Shown here in pieces: positions 38,933 through 49,010 of a DNA stretch of 64,000 nucleotides (the first letter of the stretch is position 1; each line of letters begins with the position of its first letter). The stretch is from an uncultured Gammaproteobacteria bacterium (GTDB lineage: Bacteria; Pseudomonadota; Gammaproteobacteria; DRLM01). The position numbers and the translations under genes were made by a program. The stretch lies in NCBI GenBank assembly GCA_947259075.1, contig CAMYKQ010000053.1:37450-101449 (forward strand), in the 5' to 3' direction. The notes under the pieces are model-generated. The model had not been told where the DNA came from, searched no databases, and worked only from the letters and a program-made list of their open reading frames with translations.

Positions 38933-41722
38933 ATGCATAAGCACATCCGCCTAGGACGCGCCGTGGTAGCGGCAGGCTTTGGTCTCGCCTGCCTGGCCGC
39001 CGCGCAGGCCGCGTCCGTCGACAAATTTTTAGAAGACGCCAAGGCCTATCAAAATAAAGGCGAGCATCGCGCCGCCATCATCCAGCTCAAGAACGCCTTG
39101 CAGCAAGAGGGCGGCAACCGCGAGGCCCGTTTTCTGATCGCGCAAAGCTACCTCAAGTTGGGTGACGGCGCCTCGGCTGAAAAAGAGTTGAAACGCGCCC
39201 GCGAATTGGGCGCCGCGCCGCAACAAGTGCTGCCCTCGCTGGGGCAGGCTTATTTGCTTCAGCGCAAGTTCAAGCAAGTGCTGGATGAACTCAAACCTGA
39301 CGCGAATGCCCCGGCGCCATTGCAGGCCGAATTGCTCGCGGTGCAAGGCACGGCGCACATGGCTTTGGGCGAGTACGCGCCAGCCTCGGAAAAATTCAAC
39401 GCCGCGCTTAAGCTGGACGCCAATACTCAAGAGGCGTGGCTGGGCCGCGCGCGGGTCGCCTTATTGCAGCAGAATCGCGCCGAGGCGGTGCAGCGTGTCG
39501 ATGAATTGGTGAAGAAGCTGCCCAAGCTGGCGGACGCCTGGCTCCTCAAGGGCGAGTTGCATCGCTCCAATGGTGAGGTTCAACCGGCGATAGACGCTTA
39601 CCAACAAGCCTTGACGCTCGAACCTGACAATATGAGCGCGCATCTCGGCCGCGCCATGATGCTTATCGCCCAGCAAAAATATCCAGAGGCGGAGCAGGAT
39701 GTCACCGCTGTGATGCAAATCCTGCCCAAGCATCCCATCGCGCTTTATCTGAAGGGCTTGTCCGCTTTTCAGCAGAACAAGCTGCCCGCCGCCAAAGATC
39801 TGTTGCAGCAAGCGGCCACGGTGGCGCCGAATCATATGCCGACCTATTTGCTGCTGGGCGCCATTCAATACCGGGAGGGTGAACTGGAATCGGCGGCGGA
39901 GTCCTTGAAACGCTTTATCGCCGCGGCGCCGGAGCATGTGCCCTCCCGCAAGCTGTACGCCGCGGTGCAGCTCAAACTCAAGCAGCCCGACCGCGCCGTC
40001 GAGACCTTGGACGTGATCGCCAAGCAAGCGGCTGAGGACCCGCAGCTGCTGGCCTTGCTAGGTAGCGCCTATATGCAGAAGGGCGATTTGTCGAAGGGGG
40101 TCGAGTATCTGGAACACGCCGCCAAGATCGCGCCGGACGCGGCGGCGATCCGCACGCAGCTGGCCTTGGGTTATCTTGCCTCGGGCGAAAGCGCGAATGC
40201 CGTTTCCGAGTTGGAGTCGGCGGTGGATTTGGGTCAAGGATTGGTGCAGGCCGATATGCTGCTGGTCTTCACCCATTTGCAGAGCCGTGAATTCGACGAG
40301 GCTATTAAGGCGGCGAAGGCGCTGGCGAAGAAAAAACCGAATAACCCGGTGCCGGTGAATATGATCGGCGTGGCGTATTTGGGTAAGCAAGATACCGCCG
40401 CGGCGCGTAAACAGTTTGACCAGGCATTGAAGCTGGATCCGGCGTTCACTCCGGCGCATATGAATTTGGCCAAGATCGAGGAAGCCGCGGGTAAGCCCGA
40501 TGAGGCTAGCCGTCATTACCAAGCCATTTTGGCTAAGGATGAAAAACACGTGGGCGCCATGCTGTCGCTGGCCCGCCTGGCGGAGCAGCAGGGCAAATCC
40601 GACAAGGCGCTGTCCTGGCTGGAGCAGGCGCGCAGCAAGGCGCCCGATTCCATCGAGCCGGGTCTGGTGCTGGTGCAATACCATTTGCAGCACGGTGATG
40701 CCCCCAAGGCACTGAACGCGGCGCGGGATCTGAGCAATATGTACCCGGATCACCTGGCCGTCATCGAAACCTTGGGCAAGGCGCAAATGGCCAACAACGA
40801 GGCCAATAATGCCGTGGTCAATTTCCGCAAATTGGTCACCAAGCACCCCAAGGCGCCGCAATCCCATTATCTTCTGGCCTCGGCGCAGGCCTTGGCGGGT
40901 GATAGCAAGGGCGCGGCCGCCAGCTTGAACAAGGCCCTGGAAGTACAGCCGGACTTTTTGCCCGCGCTGGTGGCCTTGGCGGCGATGAAGATGGAAGCCG
41001 GGCAGCAGAAAGAGGCCTTGGAAGCAGCCAAGCGCATCCAGAAATACCATCCTGATGCCGGAACCGGCTATGAGGTGGAAGGCAATGTCTACGTCAAGGA
41101 TGGTAAATTCGCCGAGGCGGCGAAGGCCTATGAAACCGCGTATGCCAAAGGCCCCGCGGGTTCCTTGGCGGTCAAGATTTACCAGGCGCGGCGCGGTCTC
41201 GGCGCGCCTGATGCCACCGAAGCCCTCACCCGCTGGTTGAAGGCCAACCCGGATGATGCCGGCGTGGCCATGACCTTGGCCATGGTGTATCAATCCGATA
41301 ATCGCGCCAAAGACGCCATCCCTCATTATGAGCGCGTCTTGCAGAAATTCCCCGATAACGTAGTCGCCCTCAATAATCTGGCGTGGATCTACCAAGAGCA
41401 AGGCGACAAGCGCGCGGTGGACTACGCCGAGCGTGCCTACCGTCTCAAACCCGAGGATGGCCGCATCGCCGATACCTTGGGCTGGTTGCTGGTGCTGCGT
41501 GGCGGCGCCGACGCCAACCGCGGCGTGACGGTGTTGCAAGAGGCGGCGTTGCGCGCCCCGCAGCTGGGGGATATTCGCTACCATTTGGCGGTTGGCTTGG
41601 AAAAAACCGGCCGCAAGGACGATGCGCGCAAGGAGCTGGAGCGCGTCCTGAAAGGGAATGACGATTTCCCGGGTAAAGATGATGCCCGTGCCTTGCTCGA
41701 GCGTTTGCGGGCGGGGAAATAA
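38933..41722 (+). CDS. prsT: PEP-CTERM system TPR protein PrsT
   Basis: An exported TPR protein of 929 residues (TIGR02917-like). The signal peptide (residues 1-27) ends AAAQAASVD, which suits signal peptidase I. The remainder is almost all tetratricopeptide repeats with the usual A-x-Y-x-A pattern (for example YLKLGDGASAEKELKRARE and AFQQNKLPAAKDLLQQAATV). PrsT proteins accompany PrsK/PrsR and exosortase and probably scaffold exopolysaccharide or protein export in the periplasm. The start ATG at 38933 is 87 bases after prsR. A second paralogue follows directly. Confidence 0.88.
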   Translation: MHKHIRLGRAVVAAGFGLACLAAAQAASVDKFLEDAKAYQNKGEHRAAIIQLKNALQQEGGNREARFLIAQSYLKLGDGASAEKELKRARELGAAPQQVLPSLGQAYLLQRKFKQVLDELKPDANAPAPLQAELLAVQGTAHMALGEYAPASEKFNAALKLDANTQEAWLGRARVALLQQNRAEAVQRVDELVKKLPKLADAWLLKGELHRSNGEVQPAIDAYQQALTLEPDNMSAHLGRAMMLIAQQKYPEAEQDVTAVMQILPKHPIALYLKGLSAFQQNKLPAAKDLLQQAATVAPNHMPTYLLLGAIQYREGELESAAESLKRFIAAAPEHVPSRKLYAAVQLKLKQPDRAVETLDVIAKQAAEDPQLLALLGSAYMQKGDLSKGVEYLEHAAKIAPDAAAIRTQLALGYLASGESANAVSELESAVDLGQGLVQADMLLVFTHLQSREFDEAIKAAKALAKKKPNNPVPVNMIGVAYLGKQDTAAARKQFDQALKLDPAFTPAHMNLAKIEEAAGKPDEASRHYQAILAKDEKHVGAMLSLARLAEQQGKSDKALSWLEQARSKAPDSIEPGLVLVQYHLQHGDAPKALNAARDLSNMYPDHLAVIETLGKAQMANNEANNAVVNFRKLVTKHPKAPQSHYLLASAQALAGDSKGAAASLNKALEVQPDFLPALVALAAMKMEAGQQKEALEAAKRIQKYHPDAGTGYEVEGNVYVKDGKFAEAAKAYETAYAKGPAGSLAVKIYQARRGLGAPDATEALTRWLKANPDDAGVAMTLAMVYQSDNRAKDAIPHYERVLQKFPDNVVALNNLAWIYQEQGDKRAVDYAERAYRLKPEDGRIADTLGWLLVLRGGADANRGVTVLQEAALRAPQLGDIRYHLAVGLEKTGRKDDARKELERVLKGNDDFPGKDDARALLERLRAGK

Positions 41723-41729
41723 AAAAACC

Positions 41730-41755
41730 GCCATGGCGGGTTTGCCCGCCATGGC
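41730..41755. terminator. Hairpin between the two PrsT genes
   Basis: GCCATGGCGGG-TTTG-CCCGCCATGGC, an 11-bp perfect stem. The T-run needed for termination lies on the minus strand (seven A on the plus strand before the stem), while the plus strand has only TTGATT after it. It may be a weak or processing signal for plus transcripts. Confidence 0.5.
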
Positions 41756-41796
41756 TTGATTCCGGTTCCCATAAATTATGATCATGAGGTGAGTGC

Positions 41797-44619
41797 GTGA
41801 GATTCACGAACAGCGTACGTCTGCGTGCGGCGGTGAACGGGCTTTCCTTGGTTGTAGTGATGCTCATGGGCGCGGCGCAATTGACCGCATGCGGCAAAAA
41901 CGAATTGACCGACGCCGAGCATGTACAGCGCGCCAAGGAATATCAGGACGAAGGCAAGCTGCGCGCTGGTGTCATCGAATTAAAAAATGCCCTGCGGCAA
42001 AATCCGGATAACACCGAGGCGCGCTGGCTGCTGGGTAATTTATATCTAACGCTCGATCAAGGGGCGGCGGCGGAAAAGGAATTGCAACGCGCCAAGGATT
42101 TGGGCGTCGATGCCGCCGCGGTGGCCTTGCCCTTGGCCCGTGCATGGTTGATGCAAGGCGATGCCGAGCGGGTGTTGAAAGAGACCGCGGCCTTGAACGT
42201 TGGCGCCAACGATATGCCGGGTTTGCAGAGCTTGCGCGGCCGAGCCTATCTTGCCCAGGGTAAATTGGATCAGGCGGAAGAGGCCTTCGGCCTCGCCCTG
42301 AAGTTGAAAGCAGATTTCAGTGATGCGCAACTTGGCCAGGCTTCGCTGACCCTCGCCCGCGGTGATGCCGGCGGTGCGCGCGCCTGGATAGATAAGGTGC
42401 TCGCCACAGATGGCAAGTCCTCCGAGGCGTGGAGTTTATTGGGCGACTTGGAACAGGCCGCCGCGCAGCCCGAGGCGGCGGAGGCCGCCTATACCAAGGC
42501 CATCGAAGCCGGCGCCGCCAGTGACCGTGATTATTACAAGCGCGCGCTGTTGCGGGTGAGTCTGAACAAGACCGAGGCCGCCCGTGAAGACATCGAGGCG
42601 ATGCGCGATCTCATACCCAATCATCCCGCCGCGCGCTATCTGGAAGGCCTGTTGAGCTATAGCGCTCAACAATACACCGAGGCGCAGAATGCCTTTGAGC
42701 AGGCGCTGCAGGCGAATCAAAACTACATGCCCGCGATGTATTCTCTGGGCGTGACGCATTTTTCCCAGGGCAATCTGGAGCAGGCGGAGCAATACTTGCG
42801 GCAAGTAGTGAATGCCATGCCCAACTCCGTCGATGCCCGTTTGGTGCTGGGCGCCACCTTGCTGCGCCGGGGGGATGTCGCGGCGGCGGAGGGCATGATT
42901 AAGCCGGTGTTAGGCGCCTTCCCCGATAATCCCCAGGCACTCAGTCTGCTGGGGGTGGCGGCGGCGCGTCAGGGCAAGACCGACGAGAGCGCCGCCTATC
43001 TGCGCAAGCTCTCGGCCTTGGACCCGCAGTCCGCCACCTCGCGCATGCAGTTGGGCCTGAGTCTGGTCTTGGGCGGGAAGACCTCGCTAGGCATTCAAGA
43101 GTTGAAGGCGGCCGTCGATCTCGACCCGGAGTTGCGCCAAGCGGATTTGTTGATGGCGCTGAACTACCTGCAACAGCGTGACTTCAGCTCGGCACTGGAG
43201 GTCACCGAGCGGTGGCGGGCCAAGGACCCGAAAGACCCCATGCCCCTCAATCTGACTGGCTTGGTCCATCTCGGCCAGGGGCAAAGCGATAAGGCGCGCG
43301 CGGCCTTTTCCGCGGCCTTGAAGCTGGCGCCAGGGGACCACACCGCCGTCTATAATTTGGCAAATATGGCCATGAAGGACGGTAAGCCGGAGCAGGCCAG
43401 CGCCTATTACGAAGGCCTATTGAAGGCGCAGCCCGGCGATTTGCAAACCCTGCTGAAGCTCGCCGATTTGGAAGGGCAGCTTGGTCACGAGCAGGCCTTC
43501 GTCGCCCGGCTGCAAGAGGCGCAGAAGGCCAACCCCGACGCCGTGGAGCCGCGGCTGCTGCAAGCCCGTTACCAGCTGCAATTCGGTCAGCCTTCCGTGG
43601 CCTTACGCTTGCTGCAGGAAGTCCGTGAGCAATATCCGAAGCACGGCGATTTGCTGGGCACCATCGGCGAGGCGCAGCTCGCCCTGGAGCAATATACCGA
43701 GGCGGTGGCCACCTTGAGCAGCTTGGCCGCGGCCCATCCGCGGTCGGCGGCATCCCATTTTCTCTTGGCCAAGGCCTATGCGGCGCAAGGCGATGCGGCG
43801 CGCGCGCGTCAGCAACTCGATGAGGCCTTGAAGCTCGATCCCAACCATGCCTTGGCCAAGATCGCCATGACCCGCCTGCTGGTGCTGGAGAAAAAACCCG
43901 AGCAAGCGGTGAAATTGCTGACGGAATTGAAGAAGGCCTATCCCAATCATCCCGAGGTGTTGGCGCAGGAAGGCTGGGTGGCCATGAGCCGCGGCCGGCC
44001 GGCGGAGGCGGTGACCGCCTACCAAGCCGCGCAAAAGATCGCGCCCACCCGTAAGGGGGTCATCGCCCTGGCCCTGGCGCAATGGCAGGCCAACGATCAG
44101 CAAGGCGGTTACACCACGCTGGAAGACTGGCTCAAGCAGCATCCTGATGACTGGCTGGCGCGTTTTAATCTGGCCAATGGCTATTTGCTGGGCAAGCGCG
44201 ATAAAGAGGCCCGCGCCGCGCTGAGCAAGGTGGTGGAGCAAGCGCCGGACTACGTGCCCGCCCTCAATGCCCTGGCGTGGGAGTTGCGCAAGAGCGATAA
44301 CAAGCAGGCCTGGTCCTATGCCGAGCGTGCGCTGAAATTGCTGCCGGAAAGCCCGGTGGTGATGGATACCGCGGGCATGGTGTTGCTGCAGGGAGGCGAT
44401 GTCGCGCGCGCGGCGGGGCTGTTGCAGCGTGCCGCCGAGCTGGCGCCGCGTGATCCCGCGATTCAATATCACAGCGCCGCCGCCGCCGCGCGTAATGGCG
44501 ACAGCGCCGGGGCGAAAAAAATCTTGGAGACATTGCTGGGCAATAAAGCCCCCTTCGCGGAGAAGGCCGAGGCCGCGGCCTTGCTGGAGTCGCTGAAGAA
44601 AGGACAGGCCGGCAACTGA
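41797..44619 (+). CDS. prsT: Second PrsT-type TPR lipoprotein (paralogue)
   Basis: A 940-residue TPR protein starting at GTG 41797. Unlike the first copy it has a lipoprotein signal, VMLMGAAQLTAC with lipobox LTAC, so it should be anchored by lipid. The rest is TPR repeats whose first unit (AKEYQDEGKLRAGVIELKNA) closely parallels that of the upstream gene (AKAYQNKGEHRAAIIQLKNA). Tandem duplication followed by divergence in anchoring is the simple reading. The next gene, a glycosyltransferase, starts 12 bases after the stop, tying this copy to the following cluster. Confidence 0.85.
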   Translation: MRFTNSVRLRAAVNGLSLVVVMLMGAAQLTACGKNELTDAEHVQRAKEYQDEGKLRAGVIELKNALRQNPDNTEARWLLGNLYLTLDQGAAAEKELQRAKDLGVDAAAVALPLARAWLMQGDAERVLKETAALNVGANDMPGLQSLRGRAYLAQGKLDQAEEAFGLALKLKADFSDAQLGQASLTLARGDAGGARAWIDKVLATDGKSSEAWSLLGDLEQAAAQPEAAEAAYTKAIEAGAASDRDYYKRALLRVSLNKTEAAREDIEAMRDLIPNHPAARYLEGLLSYSAQQYTEAQNAFEQALQANQNYMPAMYSLGVTHFSQGNLEQAEQYLRQVVNAMPNSVDARLVLGATLLRRGDVAAAEGMIKPVLGAFPDNPQALSLLGVAAARQGKTDESAAYLRKLSALDPQSATSRMQLGLSLVLGGKTSLGIQELKAAVDLDPELRQADLLMALNYLQQRDFSSALEVTERWRAKDPKDPMPLNLTGLVHLGQGQSDKARAAFSAALKLAPGDHTAVYNLANMAMKDGKPEQASAYYEGLLKAQPGDLQTLLKLADLEGQLGHEQAFVARLQEAQKANPDAVEPRLLQARYQLQFGQPSVALRLLQEVREQYPKHGDLLGTIGEAQLALEQYTEAVATLSSLAAAHPRSAASHFLLAKAYAAQGDAARARQQLDEALKLDPNHALAKIAMTRLLVLEKKPEQAVKLLTELKKAYPNHPEVLAQEGWVAMSRGRPAEAVTAYQAAQKIAPTRKGVIALALAQWQANDQQGGYTTLEDWLKQHPDDWLARFNLANGYLLGKRDKEARAALSKVVEQAPDYVPALNALAWELRKSDNKQAWSYAERALKLLPESPVVMDTAGMVLLQGGDVARAAGLLQRAAELAPRDPAIQYHSAAAAARNGDSAGAKKILETLLGNKAPFAEKAEAAALLESLKKGQAGN

Positions 44620-44631
44620 GCCGGCGCGGCG

Positions 44632-45843
44632 ATGGCGGAACGGCGGCCGCGCATCCTCTTTATCGCCGAAGCGGTTACGCTGGCCCACGTGGCGCGGCCC
44701 TATGTTTTAGCGCGGGGCTTGGACCCGGCGCGTTATGAGGTGATCTTCGCCGCCGACCCGCGGTACGCGCGTCTGTTCAATTGGGACGGTTTAGCGACGC
44801 GTCCCGTGCATTCCATCTCCAGCGAGGAATTCTTCGCCGCGCTCGCGGCGGGGCGTCCTTTATTTGATCTCGCCACCTTGCGCGAGTATCTGCACGCCGA
44901 TGAGGCGCTGTTGAACGACGTTGCCCCCGACTTGGTGGTGGGTGATTTCCGTTTATCGCTGGCGGTGAGCGCGCCGCTGGCGGGCGTGCCCTACGCGACG
45001 ATCAGCAACGCCTATTGGAGCCCGTATGCGGCGCCGCGTTACATCGTGCCCGAACTGCCCTTCGTGCGTTATTTAGGCGTGCGTGTGGCGCAAGCGCTGT
45101 TCAATGCGGCGCGGCCCTCCGCCTTTGCCCGTCATTGCGCGCCGCTCAATACCTTGCGCCGTGAACATGGTCTGCCCGCCTTGGGCGGTGATCTGCGCGC
45201 GGTCTACACTCAAGCCGATTACACCTGTTACGCCGATCTGCCCGGGCTGGTGCCCACCACGGCTTTGCCCGCGCATCATCATTATCTCGGCCCGATTATT
45301 TGGTCGCCCGCCGTGCCCGTGCCCGCGTGGTGGCATGACTTGCCAGCGGAGCGCCCGCTGATTTATGTGACCATGGGCAGCTCGGGGGAAGGCGCGTTAT
45401 TGCCGGTGATGCTCGCGGCCTTGGCCGATGCGCCGGTGACGGTGATCGCCGCCGCCGGTCCCGGCGCCGCGGCGCTGCATCCGCCGGCCAATGCCTATGT
45501 GGCGGAGTACCTGCCCGGTGCCGCGGCCGCGGCGCGCGCGGCGCTGGTGATCTGCAACGGCGGTAGTCCCACCGCCTATCAAGCCTTGGCCGCCGGGGTG
45601 CCGGTCTTGGGCCTGCCCAGCAATCTCGACCAGTATTTGAATATGGATTATCTGGCGCGCAGCGGCGCCGGTTTATTGCTGCGCTCGGGGCAGGCCACGG
45701 CCGGGCGGGTGCGCGAGGCGGTGATGCGTTTATTGCACGAAGCAGAATTTCGCACGGCGGCGCAAGCGGCGCGGCGCGCGATTGCCACCTATGACGCACC
45801 GGCGCGTTTCGCTGACTTGGTGGGGCAATGGGTGAAGCCGTGA
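44632..45843 (+). CDS. Glycosyltransferase of the GT1/MGT type
   Basis: A 403-residue GT-B fold enzyme of the UGT/MGT class. The N-terminal acceptor domain starts RPRILFIAEAVTLAHVARPY. The C-terminal donor-binding domain has PLIYVTMGSSGEGALL and LVICNGGSPTAYQALAAGVP followed by LPSNLDQYLNMDYLARSGAG, the usual nucleotide-sugar site, although the common H-x-G-x-GS histidine is Asn here (CNGG). The acceptor is unknown; lipid or small-molecule acceptors are common in this class. It overlaps the next gene by 16 bases, so translation is coupled. Confidence 0.82.
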   Translation: MAERRPRILFIAEAVTLAHVARPYVLARGLDPARYEVIFAADPRYARLFNWDGLATRPVHSISSEEFFAALAAGRPLFDLATLREYLHADEALLNDVAPDLVVGDFRLSLAVSAPLAGVPYATISNAYWSPYAAPRYIVPELPFVRYLGVRVAQALFNAARPSAFARHCAPLNTLRREHGLPALGGDLRAVYTQADYTCYADLPGLVPTTALPAHHHYLGPIIWSPAVPVPAWWHDLPAERPLIYVTMGSSGEGALLPVMLAALADAPVTVIAAAGPGAAALHPPANAYVAEYLPGAAAAARAALVICNGGSPTAYQALAAGVPVLGLPSNLDQYLNMDYLARSGAGLLLRSGQATAGRVREAVMRLLHEAEFRTAAQAARRAIATYDAPARFADLVGQWVKP

Positions 45844-47465
45844 TAAACGCCAGCGACGCGCCGGAAACGCAAGAGTGGGATGTGATCGTCATCGGCAGCG
45901 GCATGGGCGGCGCGACCCTGGGTTACGCCTTGGCCAAGGCGGGGCGGCGGGTGTTGTTCTGCGAACAGGGGCGCGCCGCGCGGGAAGATGAGCAGGCATT
46001 GTGCGGCGCCTACGCCGAGACCTTTTTTCCCACGCCCGAGGTGCCGCAAGCGCAGCACGCGGAGATCTTGGCGCGCGCCGGCCGCGGCTGGCAAAACGTT
46101 GAGGATGTGTCGGCGGCGCGGCCGCGCAGCTTCACGCCTTTCATCGGTGCTGGCGCTGGCGGTTCGACGGCGCTGTACGGCATGGCCATGGAACGCTTGT
46201 TTCCGGCGGACTTCAGTCCGCGCCAGCACCATGACGATGCGGCATCGAGTTTGCCCGCGCACTGGCCCATCGCTTACGCGACGCTTAAACCCTACTACGC
46301 ACAGGCCGAGCATCTATATCGTGTGCGCGGCGAGGCGGATGCCTTGCGCGCGGGTGAGGCGCCGGACTATTTAACACCCCCGGCTTTAAATCCTGTCTCG
46401 CAAGCCCTGTACGATGATTTTGCTGCCAAGGGACTGCATCCCTATCACTTGCCGCTGGCCTGTGAGTACCTGCCGGGCTGCCAAGGCTGTCAGGGGTATT
46501 TGTGTCCCCGGCCCTGCAAGAACGACAGCGCGCGCATCTGTTTGCAACCGGCGTTGCGCGAACACGGCGCGCGGTTATTAGCGGAGTGCCGCGTCATCAA
46601 GCTGGAGGCCAGCCGCGAGGCGGTGAAGGGGGTGCTGTGTGACTGGCGCGGCCGCAGCCTGCGCCTGCGCGGCCGGGTGATCGTGCTGGCCGCGGGCGCC
46701 TTGGCGACGCCGCGTTTATTGCAGGCCTCGGCTTCGCCGTTATGGCCGCAAGGCTTGGCCAACGACTCCGGTTTGGTAGGCCGCAATCTCATGCGTCACT
46801 TCGTCGACCTGTATGTACTGTGGCCGCAGGCGGCGCGCGGCGCGCGCGGCAATCTCAAAGAACTGGCCTTCAATGATCTGTATCAGACGGACGGCCGCAA
46901 ACTCGGTTCGGTGCAGTCCTTCGGCCTGTTGCCGCCGGTGGCGATGCTCACCGCGAGTTTGCTTGATGATATGCGTCATGGCGCGCTGCCTTGGGCCGGC
47001 CGGCTGTTGCGGCCGCTCGCGCCCGTGTTGCGCCGCGTGCTGACTGGCAAGTTTGCCGGCAGCGTGGTGCTGGCCAGCATCATGGAGGATTTGCCCTACC
47101 GCGATAATCAAGTACTGGCTGAGGAGCACAGTGACACTATCCGTCTGCGTTACCGCATCTCGGCGCATGACCGCGAGCGCATCGCGTTCATGCGCGCGCG
47201 CATGGATGCTATTCTTAAGCCGCGGCGTTATCTGTTGCTTAAGCAGGCGGAGAACAATCAACAGTTGGCGCATGTGTGCGGCACCTGCCGTTTCGGCGAT
47301 GACCCAAGGGACAGCGTGCTGGATGCCAATAATCGCGCCCACGGCCTGGCGAATTTATACGTAGTGGACGCTTCGTTTTTCCCTTCGTCCGGGGGCACCA
47401 ATCCTTCGCTCACCATCGCGGCCAATGCCTTGAGGGTGGCGGAACATATTTTGCGGACGCCGTGA
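45828..47465 (+). CDS. GMC-family FAD oxidoreductase
   Basis: A 545-residue flavin enzyme. The FAD-binding motif is at the start, DVIVIGSGMGGATLGYALAK. A Cys-rich segment CEYLPGCQGCQGYLCPRPCK occurs near residues 210-230, as in some sugar or alcohol dehydrogenases of this family. The GMC C-terminal domain has HVCGTCRFGDDPRDSVLDAN and SFFPSSGGTNPSLTIAANAL. It probably oxidises an alcohol or sugar group on the product of the neighbouring glycosyltransferase. No signal peptide is seen. Confidence 0.88.
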   Translation: MGEAVINASDAPETQEWDVIVIGSGMGGATLGYALAKAGRRVLFCEQGRAAREDEQALCGAYAETFFPTPEVPQAQHAEILARAGRGWQNVEDVSAARPRSFTPFIGAGAGGSTALYGMAMERLFPADFSPRQHHDDAASSLPAHWPIAYATLKPYYAQAEHLYRVRGEADALRAGEAPDYLTPPALNPVSQALYDDFAAKGLHPYHLPLACEYLPGCQGCQGYLCPRPCKNDSARICLQPALREHGARLLAECRVIKLEASREAVKGVLCDWRGRSLRLRGRVIVLAAGALATPRLLQASASPLWPQGLANDSGLVGRNLMRHFVDLYVLWPQAARGARGNLKELAFNDLYQTDGRKLGSVQSFGLLPPVAMLTASLLDDMRHGALPWAGRLLRPLAPVLRRVLTGKFAGSVVLASIMEDLPYRDNQVLAEEHSDTIRLRYRISAHDRERIAFMRARMDAILKPRRYLLLKQAENNQQLAHVCGTCRFGDDPRDSVLDANNRAHGLANLYVVDASFFPSSGGTNPSLTIAANALRVAEHILRTP

Positions 47466-47492
47466 GCTGATATCCGCGGCAAAGGAGTGCGA

Positions 47493-48290
47493 ATGGATCT
47501 AACACAATGCGCGGGTGCATGGGCCCTGGTGACCGGCGCCTCCAGCGGCATCGGCCGCGAATTTTGCGTGCAGCTCGCCGCCGCGAAAATGAATCTAGTC
47601 ATGGTGGCGCGGCGCGAGGCTTTGCTCGAAGAGCTGGCGGCGGAATTGACGGCGGGCCACGGTATTGAAACGCGGGTGATCGCCGCCGATCTTGCCCTGG
47701 AAGACAGCGCCGGGAAGATACAGTCACGCCTGGCGCGGGATGGCATTCAAATCCGCCTGCTGTGCAATAACGCCGCCGCGGGCCGCTGGGGGCGTTTCGA
47801 GCAGACCGAGGCGGAGGCGTATTGCGAAATGATCCGCCTCAATACCTGCGCGGTGGTGACGCTGTGCCATCGCATGTTGCCCGCATTGAGCAGCCATCCC
47901 AGCAGCGCGATCATTAATGTCTCCTCGCCCGCCGCCTACCAGCCCGTGCCGTATATGGCGGTGTACGCGGCGAGTAAGGCCTTCGTTCATAGTTTCAGCC
48001 AGGCCTTGTACGGTGAATGGCGCGCGCGGGGGGTGCGGGTGCAAACCTTGGTGCCCGGGCCCACTGACACTGAGTTCGACGCCAAGGCCGGGGCCTACGA
48101 CAGCGCGCTCAAAGGCCGCGCCGCGCCAGCGGACGTGGTGCGCGTGGCCTTACAACAGCTCGGGCAAGATCAACCGGTGGTGGCCGCCGCCAAGGGGCTT
48201 TTCAAACAGCGTTTTTTCGCTGGATTATTTCCGCCGCGCACGGTGATCGAACAAGTGGGCCGCATGTTCCGCCCGCCGGAGGGGCGTTGA
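47493..48290 (+). CDS. Short-chain dehydrogenase/reductase
   Basis: 265 residues from the ATG at 47493, chosen over GTG 47487 because AAAGGAG lies at proper distance. Classical SDR: cofactor motif ALVTGASSGIGREFCVQLAA, NNAA strand motif (LLCNNAAAGRWGRF), catalytic Ser in NVSSPAAYQPVPYM, and YxxxK in VYAASKAFVHSFSQAL. It most resembles membrane-associated YqjQ/DltE-like SDRs by its position and C-terminal helix. The substrate is unknown. It sits between the GMC oxidoreductase and a hexapeptide protein with tight gaps. Confidence 0.88.
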   Translation: MDLTQCAGAWALVTGASSGIGREFCVQLAAAKMNLVMVARREALLEELAAELTAGHGIETRVIAADLALEDSAGKIQSRLARDGIQIRLLCNNAAAGRWGRFEQTEAEAYCEMIRLNTCAVVTLCHRMLPALSSHPSSAIINVSSPAAYQPVPYMAVYAASKAFVHSFSQALYGEWRARGVRVQTLVPGPTDTEFDAKAGAYDSALKGRAAPADVVRVALQQLGQDQPVVAAAKGLFKQRFFAGLFPPRTVIEQVGRMFRPPEGR

Positions 48291-48293
48291 CGC

Positions 48294-48965
48294 ATGCGTA
48301 AGATCGCAGCGGCGCAGGTGGGCGTGTTCGTGCTGTTGCTGAGCGTGGCGACCATGCTGGCGCTGCTCACCACCGGACTGGTGTTCGGCTTCTTGCCTTT
48401 GGGTGATTTTCGCGGCGTGGTTTTATCGTTAGCAGCGATAGTGCTGCTCTACGCCTATGCCATTGCGGTATACCGCGTGTATTTAAATTTTTCACCGTTA
48501 CGGCCCGGTGCGATTGCGCCAGGGTCGCGCGCTGAATTTGTTTATCACGTCTATTTATTATTTCATCTCGTGCTGTTTCATCCACTCACGCGCGGCCTGT
48601 GGGTGCCGGTGCCGGTGATGCGGCTGATCTATCTCGGCTTGGGCGCGCGCCTGGGCGCGGAAACCTACAGCGCCGGCACTATTCTCGATCCGCCGCTCAC
48701 CGAGGTGGGCGCGCGCAGCATCATCGGGCATGACGCGGTGTTGTTCTCGCACGTGGTGGAGGGCGCGGATTTATCCTTGGCGCCGATCCGCATCGGCGAT
48801 GATGTCACCATCGGCGCCAAAGCGGTCATCATGCCCGGCGTGGTGATCGAAAACGGCGCCATCGTCGCGGTGGGCGCGGTGGTGCCTAAGGATACACATA
48901 TCGGTTCGCGCGAACTCTGGGGCGGGGTGCCGGCGCGGCAGCTGCGCCACTTGGATGAGGTGTGA
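48294..48965 (+). CDS. Membrane-anchored left-handed beta-helix acyltransferase-like protein
   Basis: 223 residues: two hydrophobic helices at the N-terminus (VGVFVLLLSVATMLALLTTG; GVVLSLAAIVLLYAYAIAVY), then hexapeptide repeats (IIGHDAVLFSHVVEGADLSL, IGDDVTIGAKAVIMPGVVIE, NGAIVAVGAVVPKDTHIG) ending ELWGGVPARQL. This is the fold of O-acetyl/acyl transferases. It starts 3 bases after the SDR stop. The reaction is likely acetylation of a sugar or lipid; the exact acceptor is unknown. Confidence 0.8.
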   Translation: MRKIAAAQVGVFVLLLSVATMLALLTTGLVFGFLPLGDFRGVVLSLAAIVLLYAYAIAVYRVYLNFSPLRPGAIAPGSRAEFVYHVYLLFHLVLFHPLTRGLWVPVPVMRLIYLGLGARLGAETYSAGTILDPPLTEVGARSIIGHDAVLFSHVVEGADLSLAPIRIGDDVTIGAKAVIMPGVVIENGAIVAVGAVVPKDTHIGSRELWGGVPARQLRHLDEV

Positions 48966-49010
48966 AGTTCGGTTTGTGGTGAGATTGCTCGCAGGGTTTG
49001 CGTGCGCCGC

